Origin: CALVGQ01 sp964368495 | GTDB lineage: Bacteria; Bacillota_I; Bacilli_A; Erysipelotrichales; Erysipelotrichaceae | Assembly (NCBI GenBank): GCA_964368495.1 | Contig: CAYJAJ010000013.1 | Coordinates: 1-43,763, forward strand | Length of the DNA stretch: 43,763 nt | Direction: 5' to 3' | Shown: piece after piece, positions 38,936 through 43,763 of the stretch | Position numbering within the stretch: the stretch's first letter is position 1 | How the letters are laid out: each line of letters begins with the position of its first letter | Program-made: the position numbers and the translations under genes | Notes under the pieces: generated by a model | Database searches by the model: none | Told to the model about the DNA's origin: nothing | Seen by the model: the letters and a program-made list of their open reading frames with translations, nothing else

Positions 38936-41496
38936 TTATCTTCATTAAAATAATCTTTTAACTGTTTTAGTGGCAAGTTTTTTTCAGTGATTTTCTGGAA
39001 TTCTCTATGATTTTTAGATGTTAGTTTAACTTTGTTTTCAAGCTCTTTAGAAGATAGCCTAAGAGCTCCTTGCCCTAATATAATTAATTGTTCTAAAGCA
39101 TCAGATGTAGCGACAGTAACTGTAAACTGTTTAGCAAGCTTCTTTGTAGCTGCTTCAATATAACTATCTGCAGTTTGTGCAGTTTTCGTGTAAATGATAT
39201 GGATGTTTCCATTTTTGATGGTTTCACCACTGTTGTCTAATACCTTATATGCGTCAAACACAAGCAATAGTGGACTCTTTTTTGTTCCGTGGTAATTAGC
39301 CAATAAATGAATAAGCTTATCTCTTGCAGCACCTAGGTCATCTTTCGCCAATTCTTTTAAACTATCCCATGAATGAATCATGTTATAGCCATCAACCAAT
39401 AGACATGACTCTAATTTCTCTTGTTTTATTACTTCAATAAATTCTGGCATTTCTTTTATTTGTACTTTAATTCGTTCTTGTGGTTTCTCTTTTTGTTTAT
39501 AGGTTCTGTTCATGACAGATTTTAATTCATCATCACTCACTTGATAACGTTTAATTAAAGTAGGAGCATTTTCTACACGAGCTTCTTTTTGCATAACTTG
39601 ATAAGGAATATGCATGTGATTTTCTACTTCATTCCATCGAACAATAAAGCTGCTTCCATGTGTGCAAAAAACAGAATCTGCTGAATTATGAATGTCAGAA
39701 TCAATATTATAATTGATACTTTCAATAACTTCTTGAGCATTATGACATTCATCATATCCGCCTAAGATAGTAGTGATCATTCCGGTACCCTTCGTGTATG
39801 TGTTGAGTATGCTTTGATAGTTTTGTAGCTTCGATACAGCAGCAGTACCAACTAATTTAGTGAAATTGTTTTCTTGCTCAATTCGGTAAGTTGCATTCAT
39901 TGTATCTAAATCAACCATAGCTCTACTCGTATGCTTTGAGTCAAGCAATATTTCAAATTCGAACATAGGTTCTAAAAGAAGGCATTCACTCTTTCGTAAA
40001 CCTTGTCTAAAAGCACGAAGGGTAGCTTCTTTAAAATCATTTTGGTCAGTATGCTTCAAGTGTGATTTTCCACTCAATAAAGTAATTTTTATATCGGTAA
40101 TAGGTGAATTAGTTAATATACCAAGCAATTCGTTATGATCAAGGGTATTTAAAATTTGACTTTGAAAGTTAGCGTTAAGTACATCATAAGGACAGGTAGA
40201 TTCTATGACAATCCCACTGTTTCTCGCTAAAGGTTCAAGATATAAATGAACCTCTGCATAATGACGTAATGGTTCAAAATGCCCAATGCCTTCTACAGGC
40301 TTGAGTAATGTTTCTTTGTAATTGATTTTTCCATTTATAAAAGAAACTCTCATTTGAAATCGTTCTAAAATTGTTTGTGTTAATATTTCAATTTGTATTT
40401 CACCCATCAATAAAACTGTAATTTCATTTGTAGAATAATGATAGTTAATCTTTAGTTGTGGGTCTTCCTCTTGAAGTTGCATTAAAAGTCGATATGCCAT
40501 AAAAGGATCACTATGATCTTCAAATTTGAGTGTATAATTTAAACACGGTTCTAAATATGTTTTCTCAAGGGTCTGTTCAAAACCTAGGCCATCATCAACA
40601 TGTACATTGTTTAACCCTTTTACACAACAAATGCTGCCTGCACTAATCTCGTTAACCATAGTAAATTTATCGCCATTATATAATCTAATTTGGTCAACTT
40701 TTTCGTTGTTAACTTTTGTTTTTGATTTTAAAACGCCACCTGTTATTTTAAGGTGAGCCAATCGATTACCTAGATTATCACGAGTAATTTTAAAAACACG
40801 GGCTTTGAAGTCACTGCTATATTTAACAGCAGTGGTATAAATATCCAGTGCATCCAATAAATCAGAAATACCCTCATTTTTTAAAGCAGAACCATAAAAG
40901 CATGGAAAGATTAGACGTCTATTAATGGCGTCTTGAATATGCGGTATCTCAAGTGTAGATGTGCTTAGATAGTGATTAAGTAAAGACTCATCTTGTATCG
41001 CAATGTTTTCAACCTCAGAATCTAGAGAAGAAAAGTCAATGCATCTCTCATCTAATTGTGTTTTTAAAATCTCATGAATTTCATCTTTTGTTTGATATGA
41101 TAAATCCATTTTATTGATAAATATAAATGTAGGAATATGATAATTCTTAAGCAACTTCCAAATTGTTTTAGTGTGTGCTTGAACTTTATCAGTGGCGCTA
41201 ATTACTAGTATTGCATAATCAAGCACTTTAAGTGTTCGCTCCATTTCTGCAGAAAAATCCACATGACCTGGTGTATCAAGCAAAGTAAACTCTGTATTAT
41301 GATGAACAAACATAGCTTGTTTTAAATAAATGGTAATACCACGTTTTCTTTCTTGGTTATTAAAGTCAAGAAAGCTATTTTGGTGGTCAACTCTTCCTAA
41401 ATTTCTTATTGTACTTGTTTGAAATAATAAGCTTTCAGATAAGGTTGTTTTTCCAGCATCCACATGGGCTAATGTACCTAAGACAATTTTTTTCAT
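38932..41496 (-). CDS. Tet(M)-like ribosomal-protection GTPase fused to a Rae1/YacP NYN nuclease
   Basis: An 854-residue fusion. Residues 1-650 are an EF-G/Tet(M)-type factor: G1 AHVDAGKTT (10-18), switch-I RGIT (52-55), G3 DTPGHVD (74-80), G4 NKMD (128-131) and G5 GSAL (202-205), then domains II-V with a Tet(M)-like LLEPMFEFE and a C-terminal GYDECHNAQEV segment. A charged linker (650-695) with the YQVSDDELK motif leads to residues 699-854, which align along their whole length with B. subtilis Rae1 (YacP): LLVDGYNMI (Asp702), VFDAYKV (Asp748), TKTAQTADSYIE (Asp777), VATSD (Asp799), GQGALRLSSKEL. Rae1 cuts mRNA in the ribosomal A site. The likely role is a GTPase that binds the A site and delivers the nuclease, or clears ribosomes then cuts. 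Acquired tetracycline resistance alone would not need the nuclease. Divergent from a MATE exporter. The start has only a weak binding site. Confidence 0.9.
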   Translation of the reverse strand: MKKIVLGTLAHVDAGKTTLSESLLFQTSTIRNLGRVDHQNSFLDFNNQERKRGITIYLKQAMFVHHNTEFTLLDTPGHVDFSAEMERTLKVLDYAILVISATDKVQAHTKTIWKLLKNYHIPTFIFINKMDLSYQTKDEIHEILKTQLDERCIDFSSLDSEVENIAIQDESLLNHYLSTSTLEIPHIQDAINRRLIFPCFYGSALKNEGISDLLDALDIYTTAVKYSSDFKARVFKITRDNLGNRLAHLKITGGVLKSKTKVNNEKVDQIRLYNGDKFTMVNEISAGSICCVKGLNNVHVDDGLGFEQTLEKTYLEPCLNYTLKFEDHSDPFMAYRLLMQLQEEDPQLKINYHYSTNEITVLLMGEIQIEILTQTILERFQMRVSFINGKINYKETLLKPVEGIGHFEPLRHYAEVHLYLEPLARNSGIVIESTCPYDVLNANFQSQILNTLDHNELLGILTNSPITDIKITLLSGKSHLKHTDQNDFKEATLRAFRQGLRKSECLLLEPMFEFEILLDSKHTSRAMVDLDTMNATYRIEQENNFTKLVGTAAVSKLQNYQSILNTYTKGTGMITTILGGYDECHNAQEVIESINYNIDSDIHNSADSVFCTHGSSFIVRWNEVENHMHIPYQVMQKEARVENAPTLIKRYQVSDDELKSVMNRTYKQKEKPQERIKVQIKEMPEFIEVIKQEKLESCLLVDGYNMIHSWDSLKELAKDDLGAARDKLIHLLANYHGTKKSPLLLVFDAYKVLDNSGETIKNGNIHIIYTKTAQTADSYIEAATKKLAKQFTVTVATSDALEQLIILGQGALRLSSKELENKVKLTSKNHREFQKITEKNLPLKQLKDYFNEDK

Positions 41497-41513
41497 GACA
41501 TCACATCTTTCAT
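41493..41513 (-). CDS. Possible six-codon leader peptide before the GTPase-nuclease gene
   Basis: ATG at 41513 (reading left) encodes M-K-D-V-M-S and stops at a TGA that overlaps the ATG of the fusion gene by four bases (ATGA). The main gene has a weak binding site of its own, so termination-reinitiation could set its expression. The leader lacks a visible Shine-Dalgarno site, and chance is a real alternative. Confidence 0.25.
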   Translation of the reverse strand: MKDVMS

Positions 41514-41541
41514 ATTTATTATTTTACCAAAATAATAAATA
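41513..41541. repeat. 13-bp perfect inverted repeat in the divergent fusion-MATE region
   Basis: TATTTATTATTTT (41513-41525), spacer ACC, AAAATAATAAATA (41529-41541). All pairs are A-T. It sits directly upstream of the leader ATG of the minus-strand fusion gene and could be an mRNA hairpin or an operator for one or both divergent genes. Confidence 0.6.
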
Positions 41542-41606
41542 AAAATATGTATTTTTTTTGATTTAGTGTTAAAATTACATATTGAATAAGTTAAAAGGAG
41601 AATGAG

Positions 41607-43010
41607 ATGGCAACTCGTAATGAACTTGGGACAAAAAAAATAAAACCTTTATTAATAAGTTTAGCAGTTCCTGCGATTATCGCACAACTAGTTAATTTGG
41701 TTTACAATATGGTAGATCGAATCTATATCGGTAATATGGCTGATGGAACAACAGCGATGGCAGGATTAGCAGTTGCACTTCCGGTTATTACTATAATTAA
41801 TGCGTTCACTCAGTTAATAGGTACTGGAGGAGCTCCGCTAGCAGCTATTAAATTAGGTGAAGATAACAAAGATGGCGCAGAGAAAATAATGACAAATTCT
41901 TTTGTGATGTTAATCTTATCGGGTATTCTTATTACGGTTAGTATCTTGTTGTTCAAGGAGCCAATGTTGTACTTATTTGGAGCTGATGAAGTAACTGTAG
42001 TTCCTGCTTTACAATATATTTCTATCTATGCTTATGGTACCATTTTTGTGCAAATATCAATAGGGATGAATGCTTATATTAATACTCAAGGGTATGCAAA
42101 ATTTGGGATGTATACAGTTCTAATTGGAGCTATATTAAATATTATATTAGATCCTATATTTATCTTTGTGTTAGAGATGGGAGTGAGTGGAGCTGCGCTT
42201 GCAACAATAATATCACAGGGTGTTTCTGCAATTTGGGTACTTTACTTTTTTATGCATTCAAGCAATTTAAAAATAAGGAAAGAATATTTTAAACCTGATT
42301 TTAAAATTGTATTAGGAACAATGGCATTAGGAGTATCTCCTTTTATCATGTCATCAACAGAAAGTTTGCTTCAAGTATCATTTAATAACCAATTATCCAT
42401 TTATGGTGGAAGCATGGCAGTTGGAACAATGGCCATATTATTAAGCATGTATCAAATGATAACCTTACCAATTGTGGGACTGTCTATGGGGGCACAACCA
42501 ATAATGAGCTACAATTATGGAGCAAAAAATTATGCACGAGTTCGTGAGAGCTTTAAGTTTTTATTCAAATTGTGTGTTAGTTATTCGATTATAGCAGGAA
42601 CATGTATGCTGTTATTTGCACCAACATTTGCACGCATATTTTCTTCTGACCCGTTGACAATTGAGTTCGCAGGATGGGCACTACGCGTTTATCTTGTAGG
42701 AAGCTTATTGTTTGGTGCACAGTTAGCGTGTCAACAATCATTCATGGCGCTAGGGCAGGCAAAAAAATCTTTATCAATGGCACTGTTTAGAAAAGTAATA
42801 TTACTGATTCCACTATTATATATTTTACCAACAGTCTTAGGGGATTCACAATTTGCACATGCTATGGCTGAGCCAATTATGCAATACACAAATGATGGTG
42901 CAAAAACATTTGCGGTATTGTTTGCGGAGCCGATTTCTGATATCTTAGCTGCAATCACAACAACTACATTATTTTACAATTTCTATAAGAAAAAACTAAA
43001 GGAAAATTAA
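41607..43010 (+). CDS. MATE-family multidrug antiporter, MepA-like
   Basis: A 467-residue, 12-helix exporter with two MatE repeats. Its start, LLISLAVPAIIAQLVNLVYNMVDRIYIGNM, and the GAQPIMSYNYGAKNYARVRE segment in the second half resemble the MepA branch, which exports dyes, quinolones and glycylcyclines in Staphylococcus. A good AAAAGGAGA site precedes ATG. It is divergent from the ribosomal-protection fusion, which makes a shared response to ribosome-targeting drugs plausible. The other MATE protein at 23138 differs in sequence and is not a recent duplicate. Confidence 0.9.
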   Translation: MATRNELGTKKIKPLLISLAVPAIIAQLVNLVYNMVDRIYIGNMADGTTAMAGLAVALPVITIINAFTQLIGTGGAPLAAIKLGEDNKDGAEKIMTNSFVMLILSGILITVSILLFKEPMLYLFGADEVTVVPALQYISIYAYGTIFVQISIGMNAYINTQGYAKFGMYTVLIGAILNIILDPIFIFVLEMGVSGAALATIISQGVSAIWVLYFFMHSSNLKIRKEYFKPDFKIVLGTMALGVSPFIMSSTESLLQVSFNNQLSIYGGSMAVGTMAILLSMYQMITLPIVGLSMGAQPIMSYNYGAKNYARVRESFKFLFKLCVSYSIIAGTCMLLFAPTFARIFSSDPLTIEFAGWALRVYLVGSLLFGAQLACQQSFMALGQAKKSLSMALFRKVILLIPLLYILPTVLGDSQFAHAMAEPIMQYTNDGAKTFAVLFAEPISDILAAITTTTLFYNFYKKKLKEN

Positions 43011-43037
43011 AAGATGAGTTAATCTCATCTTTTAATT
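43005..43037. terminator. Bidirectional terminator between the MATE and HAD genes
   Basis: AATTAAAAGATGAG (43005-43018), loop TTAAT, CTCATCTTTTAATT (43024-43037): a perfect 14-bp stem shared by two convergent genes. Confidence 0.88.
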
Positions 43038-43050
43038 AAGAATAACATAA

Positions 43051-43704
43051 TCAAATTTCAGTGAAATCCAAAATGCTTGCACATACATATTCCCAGGAGC
43101 ATCTTTCTTGCATTTTTTCTATCGTATCATTGATTAATATTATTTTGGTAAATCCCGCATCAATAGCACATTGATAGCCAATTGAAGTATCTTCAAAAAC
43201 AGTTGTTTCTTCTTTATTTAAATTCAGCAGCTTTGAAGCAGCATGATACATATCAACTTTACTATTAAAAGTACCATCATCACAAATAATATAATCACGA
43301 TTGAACCATCTATCTAAACTAAAAAAATGAAAGAAGAAATCAATGTTTTCAGGAATAGATGCACTAGCAATAGTGAATGGAATATTGTTATTTTTAAGCT
43401 TATCAAATAAATCAGTTGCCCCTTTAACAAGCTTTGCATTTTTATTATCTTCATTCACGAGTTGACGATAATATGCTTCCTTTTTTTGAGATAACTTTTC
43501 AAGCTCTTCATCAGGTAAGTCAAGCTTAAATAAATTTCTTAATGTATCTATATTACGTGATCCATGGGCGTAATTTTCAATGTACTCTTCAGTAAATTTA
43601 ATGCCAGTTACTTCGTATGCGATTTTTAGCCAAGCCAAAGTGTGATAGTGAGAGTCTTTAAATAATGTTCCATTGAAATCAAAAATTACTGATTTGTATT
43701 CCAT
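43051..43704 (-). CDS. HAD-superfamily phosphatase
   Basis: A 217-residue HAD hydrolase: nucleophile motif VIFDFNGTLF (Asp9, acid/base residue is Asn11 in place of the usual Asp), TIASAS, Lys in FNSKVDMY, and the acidic motif TVFEDTSIGYQ. The DFNGTL variant lacks the second Asp of the DxD phosphatase motif. This is reported in some HAD members and may lower or change activity. AGGAGA precedes the ATG (minus strand), and TTGCAA-17-TATAAT gives a good promoter. It is unrelated in detail to the HAD protein at 78. Substrate unknown. Confidence 0.85.
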   Translation of the reverse strand: MEYKSVIFDFNGTLFKDSHYHTLAWLKIAYEVTGIKFTEEYIENYAHGSRNIDTLRNLFKLDLPDEELEKLSQKKEAYYRQLVNEDNKNAKLVKGATDLFDKLKNNNIPFTIASASIPENIDFFFHFFSLDRWFNRDYIICDDGTFNSKVDMYHAASKLLNLNKEETTVFEDTSIGYQCAIDAGFTKIILINDTIEKMQERCSWEYVCASILDFTEI

Positions 43705-43726
43705 ATGATGTTCTCCTGTTTTTTAA

Positions 43727-43755
43727 ATTATAAGCAACAAGGCTTATTGTTGCAA
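43727..43755 (-). promoter_or_regulatory. Promoter of the second HAD gene with an inverted repeat in the spacer
   Basis: On the minus strand: TTGCAA (43755-43750), 17-bp spacer, perfect TATAAT (43732-43727). GCAACAA (43734-43740) and TTGTTGC (43747-43753) form a 7-bp inverted repeat with a 6-nt spacer, covering the spacer and part of the -35. It is a plausible repressor site. Confidence 0.6.
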
Positions 43756-43763
43756 GAAAATCT

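Noticed and set aside
38932..41496. An ordinary acquired tetracycline-resistance gene on a mobile element
   Set aside because: Sequence is well diverged from Tet(M), the protein has a C-terminal nuclease domain, base composition matches its neighbours, and no transposase, integrase or conjugation genes are nearby.
54..42958. Many open frames on the strand opposite or in other frames of the genes listed
   Set aside because: They overlap well-supported genes, lack ribosome binding sites and encode no recognisable domains; they follow from the low-stop reverse frames of conserved genes.
23138..43010. The two MATE genes as a recent duplication
   Set aside because: Their N-termini and motifs differ throughout and they sit in different transcription units; they belong to different branches of the family.
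1..43763. Mollicute origin with TGA read as Trp
   Set aside because: Several conserved genes (atpI, atpH, the minus-strand HAD gene) end at TGA at the expected place, and wall and sporulation genes are present.

Overview
The window looks like chromosomal DNA of a low-GC, endospore-forming member of the Bacillota. The grounds are: A+T-rich sequence with purine-rich ribosome binding sites and short intergenic gaps; a gene order close to two Bacillus subtilis neighbourhoods (murAB-rpmE-tdk-prfA-prmC-spoIIR-ywlC-glyA-upp-atp-ywzB-spoIIQ-mbl, and spoIIE-tilS-hpt-ftsH) that are here brought almost together; and the sporulation genes spoIIR, spoIIQ and spoIIE. TGA serves as a stop codon, so this is not a code-4 mollicute. 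A Na+-type ATP synthase c subunit and a reduced sporulation gene set would suit an anaerobe such as an Erysipelotrichia-like lineage, but that placement is inference.

Layout. 0-7.4 kb holds housekeeping genes: a HAD phosphatase, murA, rpmE, tdk, prfA, prmC (overlapping prfA), a very short spoIIR, the tRNA t6A gene ywlC, and glyA. 7.7-15.2 kb is one transcription unit from a strong extended -10 promoter to a clear terminator: upp followed by the full F1Fo ATP synthase operon atpZ-I-B-E-F-H-A-G-D-C. 15.2-25.8 kb is an accessory block placed between atpC and the DUF1146 gene, which are near neighbours in Bacillus. It holds a urea-transporter-family channel with adenine deaminase (behind a cre-like site, a good promoter and five 11-bp tandem repeats), D-serine ammonia-lyase with a GNAT protein, a YeiH-type transporter divergent from a LysR regulator, a Nudix hydrolase, a MATE exporter, and an XRE-type regulator. 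25.8-35.3 kb returns to conserved genes: DUF1146, spoIIQ, mbl, a TagO/WecA-type transferase, an orphan MazF-like protein, spoIIE, tilS, hpt and ftsH. 35.5-43.7 kb is a stress/resistance-like block: a GntR repressor with an ABC transporter and an operator array, a Tet(M)-like ribosomal GTPase fused to a Rae1/YacP-type NYN nuclease, a second MATE exporter, and a HAD phosphatase.

How the genes work together. The three sporulation genes carry legible control signals. spoIIR and spoIIQ share a sigma-F-like promoter (GTATA, exactly 14 bp, then G-Y-C-Y-ATACT). spoIIE has a perfect Spo0A box overlapping a -35 element with the unusual 21-bp spacer known for B. subtilis spoIIE. The urea channel, adenine deaminase and D-serine lyase point to a nitrogen/ammonia salvage theme.

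The most unusual gene is the 854-residue fusion of a complete ribosomal-protection-type GTPase to an A-site mRNA endonuclease domain. It suggests a single-protein system that enters the ribosomal A site and cuts the mRNA there.
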